Position numbers and translations under genes: made by a program. Below are positions 53,253-61,340 of a DNA stretch of 64,000 nucleotides, one piece after another. Position 1 is the stretch's first letter. The number at the start of each line of letters is the position of its first letter. The notes below the pieces were generated by a model. The model made no database searches, was not told the origin of the DNA, and saw nothing but the letters and a program-made list of their open reading frames with translations. The stretch is from NCBI GenBank assembly GCA_900541745.1, contig UQLA01000014.1:1-64000 (forward strand). Direction: 5' to 3'. The stretch is from an uncultured Collinsella sp. GTDB taxonomy: Bacteria; Actinomycetota; Coriobacteriia; Coriobacteriales; Coriobacteriaceae.

Positions 53253-54101
53253 TTAGCAGCTAGCGATCAGGGGGACTGCAGGAACGTCAGGTGCAGCAAC
53301 GCGAGCCGCAAAGCCTGCCTCGGTTAGCTCGACGACCTCGGTAAACGTTGCATCGAAAAACTCCTCGGTTAACAGGCGATACGGCGGATGATCGGGCTCG
53401 TCGGGGTTTTCGCGTACAATCTCGTGCATGACGCCGATGGTCTTGAGCACATACTCCTTATGGATGGGATACTGCCCAAAACGCGTCGCAGCGGTATACA
53501 GGCGATCGGTCGCGCGCGGGATGGAGACAATGCCCAGCGTCTTGCCAAACCAGTCAAAGTCGCCTTGCTTTTTAATGCGGAACTCCTCACACGGCTTGCC
53601 GCCGTGCGCCTCCAGGTACTGATTCACACGCGTGTTCCATACGGTATCGGCCACCAGATGCGACCAGACGCCCAGCGTCAAATCGAGCAACGACTGCGCC
53701 ACATCTTCGGACGCAAGCGAGAACTCACAGGCGCCGGGACCGACAACCGGCTCGGCATCCTTGTAGCGCTGGGGATAGTGCACGCGGTTCAGCCGCTCGC
53801 GTTCCTCGATAATCGAGGTCGCCGCGGCCGGCGCACCGGTGGGCGAACTTTTAAGCAACGGTGCCACATAGGTATCCCAGAACTCATGCTCACGAGGCTT
53901 AGGGATGGGCTCAGGCTTGGCAAAGTGCGTAATGCGGTACGGAATGGGATCGGCGATGCCAGGGACCATATAGCCCACGAAGATATCCGGAACCACGCAG
54001 CCAAACAAAAAGGCATTGCGGTCGCGCACGTTCTTGGCAAGCGCACCGGTGCGCTCCAGCAAACGCTCCGTCTGAGCGATATGAATGTTCCAGCTTGGCA
54101 T
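53253..54101 (-). CDS. Zinc-dependent phospholipase C-like protein
   Basis: 282 residues. The N-terminus MPSWNIHIAQTERLLER and later FLFGCVVPDIFVGY, VWSHLVADTVWN and FRIKKQGDFDWFG match the zinc-dependent phospholipase C/S1-P1-like family in low-GC and actinobacterial genomes, with histidine and aspartate metal ligands (H7, D45, H165, D169 region). No signal peptide, so the role is probably intracellular. The start at 54101 has GGGGGTGG upstream; the in-frame ATG at 54113 lacks a proper site. It is convergent with pyk, with 140 bp between. Confidence 0.83.
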   Translation of the reverse strand: MPSWNIHIAQTERLLERTGALAKNVRDRNAFLFGCVVPDIFVGYMVPGIADPIPYRITHFAKPEPIPKPREHEFWDTYVAPLLKSSPTGAPAAATSIIEERERLNRVHYPQRYKDAEPVVGPGACEFSLASEDVAQSLLDLTLGVWSHLVADTVWNTRVNQYLEAHGGKPCEEFRIKKQGDFDWFGKTLGIVSIPRATDRLYTAATRFGQYPIHKEYVLKTIGVMHEIVRENPDEPDHPPYRLLTEEFFDATFTEVVELTEAGFAARVAAPDVPAVPLIASC

Positions 54102-54181
54102 AGCCACCCCCATAAAAAACCTGGATAACTATACCATCACGGCAAAGCCGCGCGGGCGGCTACGCACGCTCTACGCAGCAA

Positions 54182-54952
54182 CTAGTCCGTAGCACCGCTT
54201 TCGGTTCCATACGACGGCGAAGGCGCCTCGACCACATGGTGATATCGATCGATATAGATGGCGCGGGCCCCCAGGCGGCGTACCAAATCTTGGTGATGTG
54301 TGCTCATCAAGACCGTCTTACCGGCAGCAACATAGGCCAGTAGGAAGTTGACCACGATGTCGCAAGAGTCCTCGTCAAGTCCGTTAGTAGGCTCGTCGAG
54401 GACCAAGATATCCGGGTTCATCGATACGACCGCAGCCAGCGCAACGCGCTTCTTTTGCCCGCCCGAGAGCTGATAGGGAGAGGCGTCGGCAAGGTCGGCA
54501 ACCTGGAACAGCCCCATGGCATCGCGCACGCGGCGCTCGAGCTCGTCTGCCGGCAGCCCCATCTGCGCGGGACCAAAGGCAACTTCCTCGCCCACCGTAG
54601 CACAGAACAGCTGGGCGTCGGCATTCTGGAACACAAAGCCCACGCGCTGATGAAAACGCTGAGCGGCCGCGGAATCCTTTAGAAACGCCGCATCGATCAC
54701 GTGCCCGTCAAACAGGTATGCCCCTGCGTCCGCGAGTTCAAGGCCGTTAATAAGGCGCATAATCGTCGTCTTACCGCAGCCGTTGGGACCGAGCAGGGCA
54801 ACGAGTTCACCACGATCGACCTGCAGCGACACGCCATCGACAACCGTATGCCCCGCATAGGAAAACACCACGTCGCGAAACTCGATGAGCGGCGTGGTCT
54901 CGGCGCCGCCCGCACCGTTCGTGCCCGCCGCACTCTTCATATCGATCGTCAA
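54182..54952 (-). CDS. cbiO: ECF transporter ATP-binding protein (CbiO type)
   Basis: 256-residue ABC ATPase that energises the metal ECF transporter. Walker A GPNGCGKTT (55-63), FVFQNADAQLFCATVGEEVAFGP (Q loop and CbiO-typical stretch), signature LSGGQKKR, Walker B ILVLDEP and switch H in STHHQDL. The start is probably TTG at 54952: AAGGG lies seven bases upstream of it, whereas the in-frame ATG at 54940 is 19 bases away. Last gene of cbiMQO. Confidence 0.92.
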   Translation of the reverse strand: MTIDMKSAAGTNGAGGAETTPLIEFRDVVFSYAGHTVVDGVSLQVDRGELVALLGPNGCGKTTIMRLINGLELADAGAYLFDGHVIDAAFLKDSAAAQRFHQRVGFVFQNADAQLFCATVGEEVAFGPAQMGLPADELERRVRDAMGLFQVADLADASPYQLSGGQKKRVALAAVVSMNPDILVLDEPTNGLDEDSCDIVVNFLLAYVAAGKTVLMSTHHQDLVRRLGARAIYIDRYHHVVEAPSPSYGTESGATD

Positions 54953-54996
54953 AACGTCGCCCTTCCCTACTCACATCGACGGCTCGGCCGCCCGCA

Positions 54997-55839
54997 CTAC
55001 AGCACGGCGCACAACACTGCCAGCAGCGCCACGCCGGCCGCATAGACCGCATCGCGCCAGCTAAACCCGGCGCGCGCGGGCGCCGGATACGTACCGGCAA
55101 AGCCGCGGCACAGCATGGCCTCGTCCATCGCGCGGCTGCATTCCATCGCCTTGATAAAGGTCATGCCCATGATACCCGCCAGCGAGTCGGTACGCGAAAA
55201 TCCCTCAGGCGCACGGCCAACGCTGCGCAGCATGACCGATTCGCACAGATTGTGCGCCGTGCGACCCAGCACCTCGATGTGCTTGAGCGCCATATCGAAA
55301 GTAAAGATGACCTCGTCGGGCAGGTGCAGCATCTTGAGCGCCGCCGACATGCGGCTCCAGGTAAGCGTCCACGAAACGCCCAGCACCAGCGACACATTAA
55401 TGAAGGTCTTGAGTGCAATCTTGAGCATGGCGCCCGTGGCAGAAGCACCCAGTAGCAGGGCAGGAAGCGCCAGAACCACGGCAAACCCCGCGGCAGCCAA
55501 CGCCGGCACAAAGGTTGCCCGCAGCCCGCGTACGGGGCGCACGGCAACGAGCACCAACGCGATGGCCGCCATCAACATCAGGTACAGCGGGCTCTGCGTC
55601 AGACACACGCACAGGACGCAAACGAACATCCCCACCAGGCGCACCGGAGCCGAAACGCAAGAAAGGGCGCGGTCGACCATCGACCCGCCCTCGTGCGCGC
55701 CTCCACCCAGGCGAACCCGCTCAAGCAGGCTCGCCAGGTGCAGGACATTCTTTTGCATCACACGATGCCGAGCCCTCGCGGGCTCGTATTGCTCCTCGGC
55801 CGCAAGCCAGCTAGGCAGCTTGGCTATTGCCATGAGCAC
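54997..55839 (-). CDS. cbiQ: ECF transporter transmembrane protein (CbiQ type)
   Basis: 280-residue T-component that couples the ATPase to the metal-binding membrane protein. About five helices, with the coupling motifs in MALKHIEVLGRTAHNL and ...AMDEAMLCRGFAG near the C-terminus (the A-R-G-type signature here reads CRGF). It starts with GTG at 55839, with AAGGA six bases upstream, overlapping the end of cbiM by 29 bases. Confidence 0.9.
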   Translation of the reverse strand: MLMAIAKLPSWLAAEEQYEPARARHRVMQKNVLHLASLLERVRLGGGAHEGGSMVDRALSCVSAPVRLVGMFVCVLCVCLTQSPLYLMLMAAIALVLVAVRPVRGLRATFVPALAAAGFAVVLALPALLLGASATGAMLKIALKTFINVSLVLGVSWTLTWSRMSAALKMLHLPDEVIFTFDMALKHIEVLGRTAHNLCESVMLRSVGRAPEGFSRTDSLAGIMGMTFIKAMECSRAMDEAMLCRGFAGTYPAPARAGFSWRDAVYAAGVALLAVLCAVL

Positions 55840-56896
55840 CGCTTTCCTTGACCGTCAGCGAGACCAGGCGGAATGCGATGGTAAGCACCGCCACGCCAAT
55901 CACGCCCGAAAGAATATACATCGCGGCCTGGCCGGCAAAGCCAAGGCCCTGCTTCTCGGAATAGGCCTGCAGATAATCACCCGTGGGCAGGGCATCGGCA
56001 AAGGTCGGGGTATCGAGGCCGACCGAAGCCTGCAGGCTGTCGTCGCCAGCCTCCTGAACGGCGGTCGCGGCGCCCTCGGCGTCCCACTCGCCCCAAGCGT
56101 CACCCGTGGCCAGCAGGCCCAACGGCGTGGCCACGACAAGCACGGCGACCAGAATGAGCGTGGGAACCAGCGAGGTCTTCTTGGCAGCAGCGCCCTCGGC
56201 AGCAAGCTGGCCATCGACGGCCTCGGGCCCGACGATAACGCTCGGCGCCGTCTTCTTAATGAAACCGTAGATGGCGGCCGTCGCCACGCCCTCGACGACA
56301 CCGGCAACCAGCATATGCGGAATCATCATGGCAGGGATTGCAATAGACAGCGGGAAGGGGCAGTACAGCGGCGCGCCCGAAGCGTTGGTAAAGAGCATCG
56401 GCTGAATACCAAACTCGATTGCCGCGCACAGGGCCGCCAGGCACAGGCCGACCCAGCCGCTTACGATGGCCGAAACCGAGGTGCCCCAGCTCTTGTCGTG
56501 CAGGCGGCCGTTGAGCGCACGGAACACGATGGCTGCCACAAACGGCAGCACGAAGGCCATGTTAAAGCAGTTGGCGCCAAAGGACAGGATGCCGCCATCG
56601 CCAAATAGCAGCGCCTGCAGCGCCAGCGCGACCGAGACAGCGATAGCCGCGGCCTCGGGGCCCAGCAGCAGCGCGATGAGTGCGCCGCCGACGGCGTGGC
56701 CTGTGGTGCCGCCGGGCAGCGGCACGTTGAACATCATGAGCAAAAAGGAGAACGCAGCGCAGATGCCCAGGAAAGCCATGTGCTCGCGATCGAGCGTGGC
56801 GCGCACCTTCTTGATGCAGTGGACCCAAACGGGCACCATTGCCACCGCCATGACGGCATCGGTCTGCGGAGACAGATAATTATCTGGAATGTGCAT
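55811..56896 (-). CDS. cbiM: ECF transporter substrate-binding membrane protein (CbiM/NikM with fused N-type domain)
   Basis: 361-residue substrate component for Co2+ or Ni2+. The N-terminus MHIPDNYLSP supplies the metal-binding His2; MHIPD is the form common in NikM. Seven helices fill residues 10-240. A C-terminal extension (about 255-350) has a helix, an extracellular loop and a second helix, like the fused NikN/PDGLE domain that replaces a separate CbiN. A NikR-like palindrome upstream favours nickel. The ATG at 56896 has GGGAGG upstream. First gene of the operon. Confidence 0.9.
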   Translation of the reverse strand: MHIPDNYLSPQTDAVMAVAMVPVWVHCIKKVRATLDREHMAFLGICAAFSFLLMMFNVPLPGGTTGHAVGGALIALLLGPEAAAIAVSVALALQALLFGDGGILSFGANCFNMAFVLPFVAAIVFRALNGRLHDKSWGTSVSAIVSGWVGLCLAALCAAIEFGIQPMLFTNASGAPLYCPFPLSIAIPAMMIPHMLVAGVVEGVATAAIYGFIKKTAPSVIVGPEAVDGQLAAEGAAAKKTSLVPTLILVAVLVVATPLGLLATGDAWGEWDAEGAATAVQEAGDDSLQASVGLDTPTFADALPTGDYLQAYSEKQGLGFAGQAAMYILSGVIGVAVLTIAFRLVSLTVKESGAHGNSQAA

Positions 56897-56953
56897 ATAC
56901 GCCTCCCGATTGCCGGCGCGCAGAATCGCAGCGCCGCATGAACCATTTCGACA

Positions 56954-56981
56954 GTGTTACGAGTTGGCGAATTCGTAACAC
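56954..56981. promoter_or_regulatory. NikR-like operator upstream of cbiMQO
   Basis: GTGTTAC, 14 bases, GTAACAC; the inverted repeat extends to nine bases each side (56954-56962 with 56973-56981). This matches the GTGTTAC-N13/14-GTAACAC form known for NikR sites outside enterobacteria. It is 58 bases upstream of cbiM, just downstream of a TATCAT -10-like hexamer (minus strand, about 56991-56996), a position that would repress. Confidence 0.6.
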
Positions 56982-57000
56982 CACGCGGGCTATGATAGCA

Positions 57001-57033
57001 AACGGCGCACTGCCGACAAAGCAGTGCGCCGTT
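57001..57033. terminator. Hairpin between pheT and cbiM
   Basis: 13-bp perfect stem AACGGCGCACTGC/GCAGTGCGCCGTT with a 7-nt loop. For pheT (minus strand) the following bases are TGCTAT, so there is no good T-tract; the T-rich side is on the plus strand. It may still end pheT transcription. Confidence 0.55.
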
Positions 57034-57143
57034 TTGTAATGCGTATGTCACATATGAAGGCTCGTCGGTGCCTTATTCCGAACACCGCGGTCACGCAGAG
57101 CCCACAGCAACCGCCATCAGGCCCTACACTCCCGGCGCAAGCC

Positions 57144-59597
57144 CTATCCGCGGACCTCGCCGTTTACGCCCTTGCACACCTTGGTGACGATCTTCTGGTG
57201 TGCCTTCTCGACCTCTTCGCTGGTGAGCGTGTGGTCGTCGGAGCGATACGTAAGCGCAAAGGCCATGGACTTCTTGCCCGCTCCGATGCGGATGGGATCG
57301 CGGTAGACGTCGAACAGGCGCACGCCCTCGAGCAGCTTGCCGCCGGCGCTGGTAATGCGGCGCTCAAGATCCTCACAGGTCACGGTGTTGTCGACCACGA
57401 TAGCAAGGTCGTGCTCAACAGCCGGGTACTGCGAGAACTCACGGTAGTTCTCCTGGTTGCGGGCGCCCTTGATCAGCTTGTCCAGGTCGAGCTCAAAGGC
57501 AACGACGACCTCATCGATGCCACAAGCCTCGCGCGCCTCGGGGTGAATCTCGCCGACCCAGCCCAGCACGGTGCCGCCGGACAGAACCTCGGCCGCACGA
57601 CCCGGCTGCAAGAAGGCATAGCCCTCTCCCTCGACGGGACGGAAGCGAACCTTCTCGATGCGCAGCTGGGCAAGCAGCTCCTCGACGATGCCCTTGCCAA
57701 AGAAGAAGCGCAGCTTGCGGTACTTCATGTTCCAGGACTGCTCGCTCCACTGGCCCGAGAGCACACCCGCCACGGACTTGGTCTCCTTGGGCAGGCTGGC
57801 GTTCTCGCGACCGTGGAACAGGCTGCCGATCTCGTACAGGTGCACGTTGGGCGTACCGTGCGCCTCGTTGTAGGCAACGGACTGCAGCAGGCCCGGCAGC
57901 AGCGAACGACGCATCTCGGTCTGCTCGGCTACCAGCGGGTTCATGAGCACCACGGGGCAACCGCGGCCCTCGGTGGACATACCGATCTTCTCCAGGTCGC
58001 CCGGGGCGGCAAAGCCAAAGGTCGTGGTCTCGTTGAGGCCGCAGGCGCGCAGGATCTCGCCGACCTTGCGGGTGAGCTTCTGCTCGCGGGTCAGGCCGCC
58101 AATATGGTTCTTGGCAGCCGGGATGGTCGCCGTCACGCGGCCCATGCCCCACAGGCGCAGGACCTCCTCGATCAGGTCAATCTCGCGCGGCAGGTCGGGG
58201 CGGAAGCTCGGCAGAGTGACCATAAAGTCCTCGCCGTCGCGCTCGACGGTGCAGCCCAGACGGGTGAGCGAGCGCTCGATAAAGTCGGGCTCGATGTCGG
58301 CGCCGCAGATGGCATGCACGCGGGCCAGGCGCAGCTTAATGCTGTCGATGGTCTTGGGCGCGGGGAAAACGTCGACATAGCCGGGAGCAACCTCGCCGCC
58401 GGCGATCTCCTCGATCAGCGCGCACGTGACGTTGGCGACATCCACGCAGCCGGTCTCGTCGACCTGGCGCTCAAAGCGAATGGAGGCGTCGGAGATCAGC
58501 GATAGGTCGCGGCTGGTGTGCGAGGTGCGACCGGCGTTGAAGCAGGCACTCTCGACCATCACGTCAACGGTGTCGTCCTCGATCTCGGAATCCATGCCGC
58601 CCATAACGCCGGCCAGCGCCACGGGGCGCTCGCCGTCGGTGATAAGGCCCATGCCGGCGTCGAGCGTGCGCTCCTCGCCGTCGAGCGTCGTGAACTTCTC
58701 GTCCTGCTGGGCGGCGCGAACCACCACGCGACGCCTGCCCTCGCGCTCGGCAAAGGTGTCCAGGTCAAAGGCGTGCAGCGGCTGACCGGTGAGCATCATC
58801 ACATAGTTGGTGATGTCGACGATGTTGTTGTGCGGGCGCACACCCAGGGCGTTAAGGCGCTTGACCATCCAGTCGGGCGAGGGGCCGACCTTCACGTTGC
58901 GCACGATGCGGGCGACATAGCGGTCGCACAAGCCCTCGTCGGCGATCTCGACCGAAAGCTCGTCGTCGGTCGCGCGGCCGGTCTCGGTCTTGATGGCGGG
59001 CAGCTCAACGTGGAAATCGCGATCGAAGATGGCGCCGGTCTCGCGGGCCATGCCGATCATGGACAGACAGTCGGGACGGTTGGGCGTGATCTCACAGTCG
59101 AGCACGGTATCACTCGAGCCCACGTACTCGGCAAACGGCATGCCACAGGGCGTATCCTCGGGCAGGATCATGATGCCGGAGTGGTCGCCGCCCAGGCCGA
59201 GCTCGCGTGCGGAGCAGTTCATGCCCATGGACACGACGCCGCGAAGCTTGCTCTTCTTGATCTTGACGTCGCCGGGCAGGACAGCGCCAATCATTGCCGT
59301 GACGATGTGGTCGCCGGCCTCAAAGTTCTGCGCGCCGCAGACGATCTGCAGCGGAGCGGGGTTGCCGTCGGCGTCGAGGTTCTTGTCGCCCACGTCGACC
59401 GAGCACACATACATGTGGTCGCTATCGGGGTGCGGGGTCTTGGTGAGCACCTTGGCGGTCACCACGTGGTCGAAGGACTCGCCCACGGTGTCGATCGCCT
59501 CGACCTCGGTGCCGGTACGGATATATTCGTCCGAAAGGGTCTTGGGATCCTCCGGAATATCGATCATGGTCTTGAGCCAGTCGTAAGAAACGCGCAT
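57144..59597 (-). CDS. pheT: Phenylalanine--tRNA ligase subunit beta
   Basis: 817 residues, normal for bacterial PheT. N-terminal tRNA-binding OB domain (about 40-150; VVTAKVLTKTPHPDSDHMYVCSVDVG), B3/B4 editing domain (about 210-390), B5 domain, catalytic-like core (about 480-690) and C-terminal anticodon-binding FDX-ACB domain (FSQYPAVEHDLAIVVDNTVTCEDLERRI). The ATG at 59597 has AGGAG six bases upstream. It lies 162 bases after pheS, an unusually wide gap filled by a palindrome. Confidence 0.97.
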   Translation of the reverse strand: MRVSYDWLKTMIDIPEDPKTLSDEYIRTGTEVEAIDTVGESFDHVVTAKVLTKTPHPDSDHMYVCSVDVGDKNLDADGNPAPLQIVCGAQNFEAGDHIVTAMIGAVLPGDVKIKKSKLRGVVSMGMNCSARELGLGGDHSGIMILPEDTPCGMPFAEYVGSSDTVLDCEITPNRPDCLSMIGMARETGAIFDRDFHVELPAIKTETGRATDDELSVEIADEGLCDRYVARIVRNVKVGPSPDWMVKRLNALGVRPHNNIVDITNYVMMLTGQPLHAFDLDTFAEREGRRRVVVRAAQQDEKFTTLDGEERTLDAGMGLITDGERPVALAGVMGGMDSEIEDDTVDVMVESACFNAGRTSHTSRDLSLISDASIRFERQVDETGCVDVANVTCALIEEIAGGEVAPGYVDVFPAPKTIDSIKLRLARVHAICGADIEPDFIERSLTRLGCTVERDGEDFMVTLPSFRPDLPREIDLIEEVLRLWGMGRVTATIPAAKNHIGGLTREQKLTRKVGEILRACGLNETTTFGFAAPGDLEKIGMSTEGRGCPVVLMNPLVAEQTEMRRSLLPGLLQSVAYNEAHGTPNVHLYEIGSLFHGRENASLPKETKSVAGVLSGQWSEQSWNMKYRKLRFFFGKGIVEELLAQLRIEKVRFRPVEGEGYAFLQPGRAAEVLSGGTVLGWVGEIHPEAREACGIDEVVVAFELDLDKLIKGARNQENYREFSQYPAVEHDLAIVVDNTVTCEDLERRITSAGGKLLEGVRLFDVYRDPIRIGAGKKSMAFALTYRSDDHTLTSEEVEKAHQKIVTKVCKGVNGEVRG

Positions 59598-59666
59598 GTA
59601 GCTCTCCTAGTTCTTAATCTCCGCAAAGGGAGGAATATCAAATGAAGACGTTCACCTTAGGGTTGT

Positions 59667-59753
59667 CCAGGTGCCCCAGGTTGGCGTGAAAGAGGAGCGA
59701 CGCGTACTAAAGGTACGCGAGCGACGGTTTGAACGCCAAGATGGGGTGCCTGG
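59667..59753. repeat. Palindrome between pheS and pheT
   Basis: Arms 59667-59677/59743-59753 (9 of 11 paired) and 59681-59687/59733-59739 (TTGGCGT/ACGCCAA, perfect) enclose a CGCGTAC/GTACGCG hairpin (59701-59707 with 59713-59719). No T-tract follows on the minus strand. Confidence 0.7.
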
Positions 59754-59759
59754 GCAAGC

Positions 59760-60836
59760 CTAAAATTGGTTCAAGAAGCGCATATCACCTGTCATGAGCG
59801 TGCGCAGGTCGGGCAGGTCGTAGCGCAGGGCCGCGACGCGCTCGGCGCCAATACCAAAGGCGAAGCCGGTGTACTTCTCGGGGTCGATGCCGCAGTTGAT
59901 AAGAACGTTGGGGTCGACCATGCCGCAGCCCAGGATCTCGATCCAGCCGCTGTGCTTGCAGAAGTTGCAGCCCTTGCCGCCGCACACGTGGCAGCTCACG
60001 TCCACCTCGCAGCTGGGCTCGGTGAAGGGGAAGAAGTGCGGGCGGTAACGCGTCTTGCGATCCTCGCCAAACATGCACTTAACAAAGTAGTCGAGCGTGC
60101 CCTTGAGGTCGCCAAAGGTGATGCCCTCGTCGACGACCAGGCCCTCGATCTGGTTGAACTGCGGCAGGTGGCAGGCATCGGCCGTGTCGGGACGGTAGAC
60201 GGTGCCCGGGCAGATCATGTAGATGGGCGGCTTCTGCGACTCCATGGTGTGGATCTGCACGCCCGAGGTCTGGGTGCGCAACAGCACGTCGGACTCGCCG
60301 TGGGCGTGAGCCTCGGGGTGCGCGACGCTGCCGGGGTTGTTGTCGACCACGTAGAAGGTATCGCGGGCCGAGCGGCTCGGGTGATCCATGGGGGCGTTGA
60401 GCGCGGTAAAGTTGTAGTAGGAGGTGTCGACCATGGGGCCGGACTCGACGGTGTAGCCGATGCCGCAGAAGATGTCCTCGGCCTCCTCGATGATCTGCTT
60501 GATCAGGTGCTGGTGACCGATCTGCGGACGGATGCCCGGCAGCGTGATGTCGACGGCCTCATGCTCGAGTGCGTGCTTGAGGGCGGCGGCCTTCATCTCG
60601 GTGGTGCGCTCGTCGAGCATGCCCTCGATCAGCTGGCGCATCTCGTTGGCGCGCTTGCCCATCATGGGACGATCCTCGGGGGCGAGCTTGCCCATCATGC
60701 GCATCAGGCCGGTGATGCGGCCCTTGCGGCCGAGCAGCTCAACGCGCGCGGCCTCGAGCTTTGCGGCGTCGTCGGCGCCTGCGACGAGCTCCTTGGCCTC
60801 TTCCTCGAGTTTGACCAGATCATCAATCAGACTCAT
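59760..60836 (-). CDS. pheS: Phenylalanine--tRNA ligase subunit alpha
   Basis: 358-residue catalytic subunit. N-terminal coiled coil (about 1-85), then class II motifs: HPSRSARDTFYV (about 170-181), QTSGVQIHTM, VYRPDTADACHLPQFNQIEG and the C-terminal GFAFGIGAERVAALRY (motif 3). A CHVCGGKGCNFC zinc-like insertion is present. The ATG at 60836 has AAAGGGA upstream; the longer in-frame start at 60947 runs through the T-box terminator. Transcription is controlled by the T-box. Confidence 0.97.
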   Translation of the reverse strand: MSLIDDLVKLEEEAKELVAGADDAAKLEAARVELLGRKGRITGLMRMMGKLAPEDRPMMGKRANEMRQLIEGMLDERTTEMKAAALKHALEHEAVDITLPGIRPQIGHQHLIKQIIEEAEDIFCGIGYTVESGPMVDTSYYNFTALNAPMDHPSRSARDTFYVVDNNPGSVAHPEAHAHGESDVLLRTQTSGVQIHTMESQKPPIYMICPGTVYRPDTADACHLPQFNQIEGLVVDEGITFGDLKGTLDYFVKCMFGEDRKTRYRPHFFPFTEPSCEVDVSCHVCGGKGCNFCKHSGWIEILGCGMVDPNVLINCGIDPEKYTGFAFGIGAERVAALRYDLPDLRTLMTGDMRFLNQF

Positions 60837-60921
60837 GTCTTCCCTTTCGTCTCTCGCGCATCCACTTGCCGCGGCGGCTGGAGCCACCCGGCGCTGCGGA
60901 TGTGCGGCCCGGTTCGGTAAC

Positions 60922-61200
60922 AAAAAACCGCCCTCGGGCATGTGCATTGCCCAAGGACGGTTGAATTCCGCGGTACCACCTTGTTTGACCCGGCGGATGT
61001 CTGGCCCGCCGCGCCCACTCTTTGCCCCTTGTCGCGAGGCTCACGGCTTCCCTACTGGAGACATCGCCGCCGCCGGCCACGTGCCCGTTGAGGTCGCTGC
61101 TCGGGAGTGAACGCTTGGCCCTTGTCACCGCAGGAAGGCTTGCAGCCCATGACCTTCCCTCTCTTGCCGGCGACGCGGCGGGCAAAACCCTCTCCGTCAA
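60922..61200 (-). promoter_or_regulatory. T-box riboswitch of pheST
   Basis: On the minus strand the T-box consensus AAGGTGGTACCGCGG (complement of 60968-60982) precedes a terminator with arms 60948-60961 and 60927-60940 and six Ts (60922-60927). The Stem I region extends to about 61200; a GCGTTCACTCCC stretch near 61105-61116 offers TTC (Phe) as the likely specifier codon. Uncharged tRNA-Phe would stabilise the antiterminator and raise pheST expression. Confidence 0.85.
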
Positions 61201-61340
61201 CGCATTGGGCTATAGGATAGCACATTGTGTGGGCGTATCGCCGCGTTCCGTTTTGTTCGTGCTGGGTACAAGGCAAGTAGCTGTGCAAACTGGCCGTGCG
61301 CCCATCCGTGGCGCTCGGCTCGCGAGATCAAGGATATGGT

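Noticed and set aside
56897..57000. Cobalamin riboswitch upstream of cbiM
   Set aside because: The space is too short and no B12-box-like sequence is visible; the NikR-like palindrome is a better explanation.
60837..61200. 125-residue open frame covering the pheST leader
   Set aside because: It reads through the T-box and its terminator; the structure is far better supported than the frame.
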